DNA from: JACCXJ01 sp052387115
Lineage (GTDB): Bacteria > Pseudomonadota > Gammaproteobacteria > JACCXJ01
Assembly (NCBI GenBank): GCA_052387115.1
Contig: JBQTJM010000332.1
Coordinates: 1-12,291, forward strand
Reading direction: 5' to 3'
Length of the DNA: 12,291 bases
The translations under genes and the position numbers were made by a program. Positions 1 to 5,563 of the stretch are shown here, piece after piece. The notes under the pieces were generated by a model. The model was given only the letters and a program-made list of their open reading frames with translations. It was not told the DNA's origin and did not search any database. Position 1 is the stretch's first letter. Every line of letters begins with the position of its first letter.

Positions 1-1
1 G

Positions 2-1573
2 GCCCGCCTGCTCGCGCCCCGGAACAAAGAAACCGGCTCCGGGCGCGTGGGGGACGGGGACACGGCCTTCGAGCTCGCCGCGGCCGGGCTCAAGCGTGCC
101 GGCGAGGCGCACGGCGCCGAGCGACTCGGGGCCCTGGCCTCACCCGCGGCGACCCTCGAAGAGCTTTATCTCTTCCAGAAGCTCGCACGCGCGCTCGGGA
201 GTGACAACATCGATCACCGCCTGCGCCAGCTCGATTTCAGCGATGACGCGCAGGCGCCCCTCTTCCCGTGGCTCGGCTGCGCCATCGCCGATCTGGAGCG
301 GGTCGATGGCGCGCTCCTCATCGGGAGCCATCCGCGAAAAGACCAGCCCATCGCCAACCACCGGTTGCGCAAGGCGGCGATGCGCGGCGCGGCCGTGATG
401 GCGGTGAACCCCATCGACTTCGTTTTCAACTACGGGATCGCAGAGAAACTCATCGTCCCGCCGAGCCGCATGGTCGCGGCGCTCGCCGGGATCGCGAAGG
501 CGTTGGCCGAGAGCCCCGCGACGCATATCGCCGAGGCCTTGGAAGGCATCGAGGTCACGGACCTGCACCGGGACATGGCGAAACGCTTGCGCGGGTCCGG
601 ATCGGGCCTCGTGCTCCTCGGCAACCTGGCGGTCTCCCACCCACGGTGGAGCGCCCTGCGCGCGCTCGCGGGGTTCATCGCCGAAGCATCCGGGGCGCGG
701 CTCGGCTATCTGCCGGAGGCCGCGAACAGCGTCGGTGCCTGGCTGGCCGGGGTCCTACCCCACCGGCGGTCCGGGGGCCAGACCCTACCCACACCGGGGC
801 TCTGCGCGGGCGCCATGTGGGAAGCCGGCTTGAAGTCTTTTCTCCTCTTCGGGCTCGAGCCGGAACTGGACGCGATGCGGCCGGCCGCGGCGCTTTCGGC
901 CTTGCACGGGGCCGATTTCGTGGTGTCACTCTCGGGCTATCGCACGCCGCTCATGGACGAATACGCCCACGCCCTGCTCCCGATCGGCGGCTTTGCCGAG
1001 ACCGCGGGGACTTTCGTCAACGCGGCCGGCGAGTGGCAGGCGTTCGACGCGGCCGTCTCGCCACTCGGTGAGGCCCGGCCCGGTTGGAAGGTCCTGCGGG
1101 TATTGGGCAATGCGCTCGGCTTGTCCGGCTTCGGCTTCGATGGCATCGAGGAAGTCCAGACCGAGGCGCGCAATGCCACGGGCAATGCCACGCCCGACAA
1201 CCATTTCAACCCAACGGGCGGCCGGTGGCTGTCCCTCGCCGAGACCCCGCTAGCCGCGCCTGCGAACGGCGCGCTCGATCTCGTCGCGCCCGTGTCCATG
1301 CACCGGCTCGACCCCTTGGTACGCAGGGCCGGGGCCCTGCAGCGCACCGCGGACGCAGGCGACGACAGACTCCATATCCACCCGGCGCAGGGCCTTGGGC
1401 TAGCCGACGTCGAGCGCGCACTGTTACGACAGGGGGACGCCGTGTTCGAATTACCGCTGGTCCTCGATCCTCGCGTCCCGGAAGGGGTCGTGATGATCTC
1501 GGCGGCGCGCGAACCGGCAGTCCGGCTCGCCACGCTGTCCGGGCCCGTGTCGCTCACCAAGGCCGGCACGTGA
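2..1573 (+). CDS. nuoG: NADH-quinone oxidoreductase subunit G, C-terminal part (5' end outside window)
   Basis: The frame is open from the first bases of the window to a TGA at 1571, giving about 523 residues without a start. The GTG at 47 is internal: codons before it are open and protein-like. NuoG is the large subunit of the peripheral arm of complex I, carrying iron-sulfur clusters in its N-terminal part and a molybdopterin-oxidoreductase-like domain behind them. What is visible is that C-terminal domain, recognisable from stretches such as NHRLRKAAMRGA, NPIDFVFNYGIAEK and LLPIGGFAETAGTFVNAAGE. Gammaproteobacterial NuoG is usually near 780-800 residues, so roughly the first 270 residues, with the cluster-binding cysteines, should lie upstream. 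In this family the domain is degenerate and is not known to hold a molybdenum cofactor. The gene overlaps nuoH by four bases, which suggests translational coupling. No frameshift is visible. Confidence 0.95.
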   Translation, partial: ARLLAPRNKETGSGRVGDGDTAFELAAAGLKRAGEAHGAERLGALASPAATLEELYLFQKLARALGSDNIDHRLRQLDFSDDAQAPLFPWLGCAIADLERVDGALLIGSHPRKDQPIANHRLRKAAMRGAAVMAVNPIDFVFNYGIAEKLIVPPSRMVAALAGIAKALAESPATHIAEALEGIEVTDLHRDMAKRLRGSGSGLVLLGNLAVSHPRWSALRALAGFIAEASGARLGYLPEAANSVGAWLAGVLPHRRSGGQTLPTPGLCAGAMWEAGLKSFLLFGLEPELDAMRPAAALSALHGADFVVSLSGYRTPLMDEYAHALLPIGGFAETAGTFVNAAGEWQAFDAAVSPLGEARPGWKVLRVLGNALGLSGFGFDGIEEVQTEARNATGNATPDNHFNPTGGRWLSLAETPLAAPANGALDLVAPVSMHRLDPLVRRAGALQRTADAGDDRLHIHPAQGLGLADVERALLRQGDAVFELPLVLDPRVPEGVVMISAAREPAVRLATLSGPVSLTKAGT

Positions 1574-2637
1574 TCGATCAGGCCTTCGCGGCGACGGGTA
1601 TAGAAGCGGCCGGCTCCGAGCCGGTCATCTGGATCCTCTTTAAGATCATCTTCATCGTGCTCCCGCTCCTGCTCGGAGTCGCCTATCTGACCTTCGCCGA
1701 GCGCAAGGTGATCGGGTACATGCAGGTGCGCATCGGCCCGAATCGGGTCGGCCCGCGCGGCTGGCTCCAGCCGATCGCGGACGTGGTCAAGCTGATGCTG
1801 AAAGAGGTCATCATCCCGAGCGGCGCCAATCGGGTCCTGTATCTCGCCGCGCCCATCCTGACACTCGCCCCGGCACTCGCGGCCTGGGCGGTCGTGCCCT
1901 TCGACAACCTCAAGGTCCTCGCAGACGTCAACGCCGGGCTCCTGTACATCCTCGCCATGACCTCCATGGGCGTCTACGGCATCATCATCGCCGGCTGGGC
2001 CTCCAACTCGAAGTACGCCTTCCTCGGCGCCATGCGCTCGGCCGCGCAGATGGTCTCCTACGAGATCGCCATGGGCTTCGCGCTGGTCGGTGTCTTGATC
2101 GCCGCGGGCAGCCTGAACCTCCACGACATCGTCGTGGCCCAGGCAGGTAGTCTGCTCCACTGGTTCTGGCTGCCGCTCCTGCCGCTCTTCGTGATCTACT
2201 TCGTCTCCGGGGTGGCGGAGACCAACCGCGCGCCCTTCGACATCGCCGAGGGCGAATCCGAGATCGTCGCGGGTTTTCACGTCGAATACGCGGGGATGTC
2301 GTTTGCGCTCTTCTTTCTCGCCGAATATGCGAACATGATCCTGATCTCGGCGCTCGCCTCCGTCATGTTCCTGGGCGGGTGGCTGTCTCCGTTTCAGAGC
2401 GTCCCGGTCCTGGAGGGTTTGTTCTCCTTCGTGCCCGGGATCGCCTGGCTATTCCTCAAGGTCTCGTTCTTCCTATTCTGGTTCCTGTGGTTGCGCGCGA
2501 CGTTCCCGCGCTATCGTTACGACCAGATCATGCGGCTCGGCTGGAAGGTCTTCATCCCGATCACCATCGTGTGGATCGTTGTGGTGGGCCTCCTGGTGAT
2601 GGGCGGGGTACCGCCCTGGTTTGATGCCCGAAATTGA
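1570..2637 (+). CDS. nuoH: NADH-quinone oxidoreductase subunit H
   Basis: This 355-residue membrane protein is the subunit that joins the membrane arm of complex I to the peripheral arm and lines the quinone chamber. The GTG at 1570 is chosen as start because it overlaps the nuoG TGA (GTGA) and has AAGG at 1559-1562, seven bases upstream. The longer open frame upstream is only the shadow of nuoG. Family hallmarks are AERKVIGYMQVRIGPNRVGP (residues 43-62), the SNSKYAFLGAMRSAAQMVSY loop (145-164), and AETNRAPFDIAEGESEIVAG (216-235), rich in the acidic residues typical of the quinone-site loop. About eight hydrophobic segments follow the usual topology, and the length is normal. The stop codon lies inside a 15-base tandem duplication that does not damage the protein, which ends PPWFDARN. 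Confidence 0.96.
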   Translation: MIDQAFAATGIEAAGSEPVIWILFKIIFIVLPLLLGVAYLTFAERKVIGYMQVRIGPNRVGPRGWLQPIADVVKLMLKEVIIPSGANRVLYLAAPILTLAPALAAWAVVPFDNLKVLADVNAGLLYILAMTSMGVYGIIIAGWASNSKYAFLGAMRSAAQMVSYEIAMGFALVGVLIAAGSLNLHDIVVAQAGSLLHWFWLPLLPLFVIYFVSGVAETNRAPFDIAEGESEIVAGFHVEYAGMSFALFFLAEYANMILISALASVMFLGGWLSPFQSVPVLEGLFSFVPGIAWLFLKVSFFLFWFLWLRATFPRYRYDQIMRLGWKVFIPITIVWIVVVGLLVMGGVPPWFDARN

Positions 2638-2656
2638 TCGTCCCAAAATTGATCGT
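2627..2656 (+). repeat. 15-base tandem duplication across the nuoH stop codon
   Basis: Two adjacent 15-base units, CCCGAAATTGATCGT (2627-2641) and CCCAAAATTGATCGT (2642-2656), differ at one base. The first copy contains the TGA stop of nuoH at 2635-2637. The second copy fills most of the 28-base nuoH-nuoI gap and ends just before the AAGG (2658-2661) that probably serves nuoI. It looks like a small local duplication. The units are AT-rich compared with the flanking nuo genes. A regulatory role is possible but nothing in the sequence shows one. Confidence 0.9.
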
Positions 2657-2665
2657 TAAGGCGCC

Positions 2666-3154
2666 ATGACTGCACCCGCCCGATACTTCAAGAGCCTCTT
2701 CCTGACCGAGCTGTTCAAGGGCCTCGGCCTCACCGGTCGCCGGCTCTTCAGCCGCAAGGTCACGGTCCAATATCCCGAGGAGAAGACCCCGCAGTCGCCC
2801 CGATTCCGCGGCCACCATGCCCTGCGTCGCTATCCGAACGGCGAGGAACGCTGCATCGCCTGCAAGCTCTGCGAGGCGGTATGCCCGGCCGTGGCCATCA
2901 CCATCGATTCCGAGCAGCGCGACGACGGCACGAGGCGCACCACCCGCTACGACATCGATCTCACGAAATGCATCTTCTGCGGTTTCTGTGAGGAATCGTG
3001 CCCGGTCGATGCGATCGTCGAGACGCGCTTCTTCGAGTACCACGGCGAGCAGCGCGGCGACCTCGTGGTGAACAAGGAACAACTCCTCGCCATGGGCGAC
3101 CGCTTCGAGAAGGAGATCGCGGAGGATCGGGCGCAGGATGCGTTATATCGTTAG
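2666..3154 (+). CDS. nuoI: NADH-quinone oxidoreductase subunit I (2x[4Fe-4S] ferredoxin type)
   Basis: This 162-residue subunit carries the two [4Fe-4S] clusters (N6a and N6b) that pass electrons towards the terminal cluster next to quinone. Two complete cysteine motifs are visible: CIACKLCEAVCP with Cys 63, 66, 69 and 73, and CIFCGFCEESCP with Cys 102, 105, 108 and 112. The N-terminal helix region (ARYFKSLFLTELFKGLGLTG) is typical of proteobacterial NuoI, and the length is normal. The ATG at 2666 follows AAGG at 2658-2661 with four bases between, a rather short spacing. The gene lies 28 bases after nuoH. Its normal partner nuoJ is 773 bases downstream instead of a few bases, because of the insertion described below. 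The TAG stop is at 3152. Confidence 0.96.
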   Translation: MTAPARYFKSLFLTELFKGLGLTGRRLFSRKVTVQYPEEKTPQSPRFRGHHALRRYPNGEERCIACKLCEAVCPAVAITIDSEQRDDGTRRTTRYDIDLTKCIFCGFCEESCPVDAIVETRFFEYHGEQRGDLVVNKEQLLAMGDRFEKEIAEDRAQDALYR

Positions 3155-3162
3155 GTGTACCG

Positions 3163-3443
3163 GTGGAGCTCTTGCTCACAGCAACCGTGGAGGGTGAGCT
3201 GAAGCTACGAGGGAGGGGTGGCCTCGGCCCATTGGATGGGCGAGTCTTCAACCCAACGGGTCGGTCTCCGTCGGACTTAATGACAAGACTTTTGTGTCAC
3301 CTGACTTCAAGGCCCAGAGCTTCGTGTGGAACGCGCACAACCGCGAAACCGTTCACTATCTCGTGACGTCTGACGCGACGACTCTGCCTGCGGTACGCAA
3401 CCCGCACCTGACGTTCCATCCACCTCACTGGTTTCATCACAAG
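3163..3443 (+). pseudogene. Frameshifted, 3'-truncated remnant of an unrecognised gene
   Basis: Two partial frames read as one protein if a single one-base shift is placed near 3235-3240. The first starts at GTG 3163 (AGGT at 3153-3156 upstream) and reads ELLLTATVEGELKLRGRGG, ending at PLDG. The second continues WASLQPNGSVSVGLNDKTFV, then SPDFKAQSFVWNAHNRETVHY, and ends near NPHLTFHPPHWFHHK. Beyond about 3443 the second frame loses protein character and runs over the toxin gene in another frame. The composite has about 97 residues, with a regular mix of hydrophobic and charged residues and the turn-like pattern QPNGS. I do not recognise the family. The reading as one broken gene is inferred from the protein-like quality of both halves meeting at one point. 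No promoter is evident. It is the first item in the insertion between nuoI and nuoJ. Confidence 0.5.
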
Positions 3444-3451
3444 CTATTATC

Positions 3452-3670
3452 ATGCGCCGCATCGAGGCGTCGCTGGTATATCAACCGTCAGTCGAGACGC
3501 GCCAGCGTAAACCCCTGCGGCCAAACGACCTGTCGGCTTGGGAACTGCGGGTCGGAGATTTTCGTGTCTTCTACGACGTTGATTGGCAATTGGAAGTGGT
3601 TACCATAAGAGCAATCGGTCGTAAGGAGCACGACACGCTCTACGTTCGCGCTTGGAGATATGACTTATGA
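3452..3670 (+). CDS. RelE/ParE-family toxin, probably N-terminally truncated
   Basis: The 72-residue product matches the C-terminal two thirds of a RelE/ParE-superfamily toxin: a helix (MRRIEASLVYQP), then ETRQRKPLRPN (15-25), the core strands WELRVGDFRVFYDVD (30-44), and VVTIRAIGRKEHDTL near the C-terminus. Such toxins cut or block translating mRNA, or in ParE act on gyrase. Arg33, Arg38 and Tyr41 sit where basic and aromatic residues are usual. From memory, relatives of this type have about 25-30 more residues, with a first strand and helix, in front of what is here. The in-frame codons upstream (back to a TGA at 3371) do not resemble that part and offer no other ATG, GTG or TTG, and no ribosome-binding site precedes the ATG. 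So this is probably a broken, inactive toxin. It overlaps the next gene by four bases (ATGA). Confidence 0.75.
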   Translation: MRRIEASLVYQPSVETRQRKPLRPNDLSAWELRVGDFRVFYDVDWQLEVVTIRAIGRKEHDTLYVRAWRYDL

Positions 3671-3915
3671 GAACCGTGGATGTCCTGTCTGAAACGTCAC
3701 CCGGCCTCCGCGAATTGCTGGAACTGGCCGATGAGGAGAGCTTACTGCTCAAGACGCCGGACGGAAGGGAATTTATCCTTTCTGAAGTCGATGACTTGAG
3801 CCAGGAGATCGAACAGATCCGGAACAACCCGGAGCTTCTGGCTTTTTTAGCGGAGCGTTCTCGAGAGAAAAAGACCTTCAGCCTGCATGACGTCAGGCGA
3901 AAGCTCGGGTTATAG
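3667..3915 (+). CDS. Antitoxin-type protein paired with the RelE/ParE-like toxin
   Basis: The gene codes for 82 residues and starts at the ATG overlapping the toxin stop, with GGAG at 3654-3657 nine bases before it. The N-terminal half (RTVDVLSETSPGLRELLEL, then LLLKTPDGREFILSEVDDL) has the strand-helix-strand layout of Phd/YefM-like antitoxins. The C-terminal half (NNPELLAFLAERSREKKTFS, then LHDVRRKLGL) is charged and helical, as expected of a toxin-wrapping tail. The family assignment rests on this pattern and on position directly after the toxin; a specific Pfam name is not claimed. The gene looks complete. Its TAG stop lies in the likely ribosome-binding site of nuoJ, so its translation may be coupled to nuoJ. 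If the toxin is dead, it is an orphan antitoxin kept in a respiratory operon. Confidence 0.72.
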   Translation: MRTVDVLSETSPGLRELLELADEESLLLKTPDGREFILSEVDDLSQEIEQIRNNPELLAFLAERSREKKTFSLHDVRRKLGL

Positions 3916-3917
3916 GG
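3914..3917 (+). promoter_or_regulatory. Probable ribosome-binding site of nuoJ, overlapping the antitoxin stop
   Basis: AGGG at 3914-3917 lies ten bases before the nuoJ ATG at 3928 and includes the last two bases of the antitoxin TAG (3913-3915). It is the only Shine-Dalgarno-like stretch near this start. The arrangement suggests that nuoJ translation starts from ribosomes finishing the inserted antitoxin gene, or at least is affected by them. Confidence 0.55.
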
Positions 3918-3927
3918 ATCAATTCAG

Positions 3928-4527
3928 ATGGAACAGCTCATCTTCTATTTCTTCGCCGCGATCCTGGTCGCCTCGGGGACGCTCGTCATCACCGTCAAGA
4001 ACCCCGTGCACGCGGCGCTCTTCCTCGTGCTCGCCTTCTTCGCGAGCGCCGGCGTGTGGCTGCTCTTGGAAGCGGAGTTCCTGGCCATCACCTTGGTGCT
4101 GGTCTACGTCGGAGCGGTGATGGTGCTGTTCCTGTTCGTGGTCATGATGCTCGACATCAACCTGACCCCCTTGCGTGAGGGTTTCGCCCGGTTCCTGCCG
4201 GTCGGGGGGGCCGTGGCATTCCTCATGGTCACCGCGATGGTCCTGGCAGTCGGCCCCCGCTACTTCGGCGCCGCGCGGGTGGCCGAGGCCGTCCAACACC
4301 CCGCGGGCTACAGCAACACGCGCGAGCTCGGGCGCGTGCTCTACACCGATTATCTCTACCCTTTCGAGATCGCGGCCGTGATCCTGCTCGTCGCCATCGT
4401 GGCCGCCATCACCCTCACTCTGCGGGAGAAACGCCAGACCAAGGCACAGAAGCCGGAGGAACAGGTGGCCGTACGGCGCGCCGATCGGGTGCGCCTCGTG
4501 AAGATGGCGCCTGATGAGAGGCAATGA
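3928..4527 (+). CDS. nuoJ: NADH-quinone oxidoreductase subunit J
   Basis: This 199-residue membrane subunit is part of the E-channel region of the complex I membrane arm. Five hydrophobic segments are visible at about residues 4-21, 27-47, 51-75, 92-109 and 146-165. The third contains the conserved YVGAVMVLFLFVVMMLDI (60-77), the helix known in the family for a pi-bulge that changes shape during turnover. The C-terminal tail (about 166-199) is basic and soluble. The length is usual for proteobacteria. The start is twelve bases after the inserted antitoxin gene. The last four codons overlap, in another frame, a fragment that looks like the tail of a HicB antitoxin. The downstream insertion therefore begins exactly at the end of nuoJ while leaving the protein apparently complete. 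Confidence 0.95.
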   Translation: MEQLIFYFFAAILVASGTLVITVKNPVHAALFLVLAFFASAGVWLLLEAEFLAITLVLVYVGAVMVLFLFVVMMLDINLTPLREGFARFLPVGGAVAFLMVTAMVLAVGPRYFGAARVAEAVQHPAGYSNTRELGRVLYTDYLYPFEIAAVILLVAIVAAITLTLREKRQTKAQKPEEQVAVRRADRVRLVKMAPDERQ

Positions 4528-4627
4528 GGTCCCGGGGGTGAATTGCCAGGAGGAGACTAGGGAAGAACTATTGGAAACGCTACGGACAACGCTCCGAGAG
4601 GCGCTGGAGGTAGCCGGGCCGGGGTAG
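4514..4627 (+). pseudogene. C-terminal fragment of a HicB-like antitoxin
   Basis: A short frame shifted against nuoJ reads EVPGVNCQEETREELLETLR, then TTLREALEVAGPG, then TAG. This matches the end of the small HicB antitoxin domain, where a conserved E-x-PG-x-x-x-Q-x-x-T-x-E-E-A/L-x-x-N/T-L-x-x-A-L-x-x pattern closes the domain. The recognisable part starts at 4526, on the nuoJ TGA. The nearest ATG in frame is at 4514, and an in-frame TGA at 4499 closes the frame upstream. The N-terminal half of a HicB domain is therefore missing and no HicA partner is nearby. HicB proteins neutralise HicA mRNA-cutting toxins; this remnant of about 34 recognisable residues cannot be a full antitoxin. It could still be translated as a 37-residue peptide. 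Confidence 0.6.
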
Positions 4628-4715
4628 ACGACCCGCACAACTCATCGCTCAACCAGGGCCCGCGCAAAGACATCGCGCGCCCATTAACTCGTATGGTAGC
4701 TGCCAGGAAACTGCG

Positions 4716-5183
4716 ATGTCCTATTGGAACTACAGGGTGATCCGGAAGCGTTATCCTGAATCGGATGCGATATCATATCAGATCCATGAGGTGTATTACG
4801 CCGACAACGGTAGCATTGAACATTGGACAGAGGACCCTGTTCAACCGTTTGGAGAAACGGCGGAAGAGCTAAGGGAAGGGATCAGGTTCTTTCTCCAGGC
4901 ATTCCGGCGTCCAATCCTTGAGTGCACAGAAGTAGACGGCGACTGGGCGTTGATGACGGATGAGGACCATTCTCCGATCAATGAGGGCCATTACTTCGAG
5001 CTGATGGACCGTGCTTCTGTGGCTGTCGATTACGTCTACCAATTTGTAGGAAGCCATCCCCTGCTAAAGCGAGAGACGCGCTTACGAGAAATATATGAGC
5101 GTGCCGAGCAAGCTTTGGCGGAGCTTTATCGAGAGGCGGGGCGGGCGGAATTTGAGCGCATGAACGGTCGGCGAGATGCGTAA
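4716..5183 (+). CDS. Conserved hypothetical protein, 155 residues, inserted between nuoJ and nuoK
   Basis: A complete gene with AGGAAA (4705-4710) five bases before its ATG. The first 75 or so residues (SYWNYRVIRKRY, then HEVYYADNGSIEHWTEDPV, then FGETAEELREGIRFFLQAF, then RRPIL) resemble small uncharacterised proteins found in many bacteria that begin with the same MSYWNYR pattern. The rest (about 76-155) is largely helical and charged, including DHSPINEGHYFELMDRAS and LREIYERAEQALAELYREAG. The product is soluble: no signal peptide, membrane segment or metal-binding motif is visible, and I do not recognise a function. By eye the stretch 4741-4800 has about 45% GC, against about 67% for a comparable stretch in nuoL (6061-6120), which suggests acquisition from another genome. 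It lies on the operon strand and ends 69 bases before nuoK, so it is probably transcribed with the nuo genes. Confidence 0.85.
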   Translation: MSYWNYRVIRKRYPESDAISYQIHEVYYADNGSIEHWTEDPVQPFGETAEELREGIRFFLQAFRRPILECTEVDGDWALMTDEDHSPINEGHYFELMDRASVAVDYVYQFVGSHPLLKRETRLREIYERAEQALAELYREAGRAEFERMNGRRDA

Positions 5184-5252
5184 CACTGCGCTCCGCACGG
5201 ACGCGGCACAGAGCGCACCATAGGGCCCGAACGACCGATAACAGCTCCCCCA

Positions 5253-5558
5253 ATGCCCGCCCTCTCCGATTACCTGGTCCTCGGGGCCATCCTGTTCTGC
5301 CTGAGCGTCGCCGGGATCTTCATCAACCGCAAGAACGTCATCATCCTGCTCATGTGCATCGAGTTGATGCTGCTCGCGGTCAACATGAACTTCATCGCCT
5401 TCTCGCATTTTTCCGGCGACATCGCAGGGCAGGTGTTCGTATTCTTCATCCTGACCGTGGCGGCCGCGGAATCGGCCATCGGCCTCGCCATCCTGGTGGT
5501 GCTGTTCCGCAACCGACAGACCATCAATGTCGATGACCTCGACCATATGAAGGGCTGA
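5253..5558 (+). CDS. nuoK: NADH-quinone oxidoreductase subunit K
   Basis: This 101-residue subunit has three membrane helices and belongs to the MrpC-like family; it carries part of the proton path between NuoJ and the antiporter-like subunits. The key glutamates are visible at Glu37 (MCIELML) and Glu73 (AAAESAIG), corresponding to the functionally important Glu36 and Glu72 of the E. coli protein. The ATG at 5253 has no clear Shine-Dalgarno sequence (ACAGCTCCCCCA precedes it). This is unlike its neighbours and may be a result of the insertion upstream having removed the native leader. The distance to nuoL is five bases. Confidence 0.96.
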   Translation: MPALSDYLVLGAILFCLSVAGIFINRKNVIILLMCIELMLLAVNMNFIAFSHFSGDIAGQVFVFFILTVAAAESAIGLAILVVLFRNRQTINVDDLDHMKG

Positions 5559-5563
5559 ATCCT

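Noticed and set aside
937..2280. Long open frame on the - strand (447 codons) opposite nuoG/nuoH
   Set aside because: It is the mirror of high-GC coding sequence. Its composition (runs of D, E, H, R, G) is typical of antisense shadows, and nuoG and nuoH are unmistakable on the + strand.
3230..3245. Programmed frameshift rather than mutation in the remnant upstream of the toxin
   Set aside because: No slippery heptamer or following stable structure is visible, and the gene is also cut off at its 3' end, so decay is simpler.
3294..3608. 104-codon frame running through the toxin gene as one protein
   Set aside because: Only its first 50 residues look like protein and they belong to the broken remnant. 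Over the toxin region it is an out-of-frame reading.
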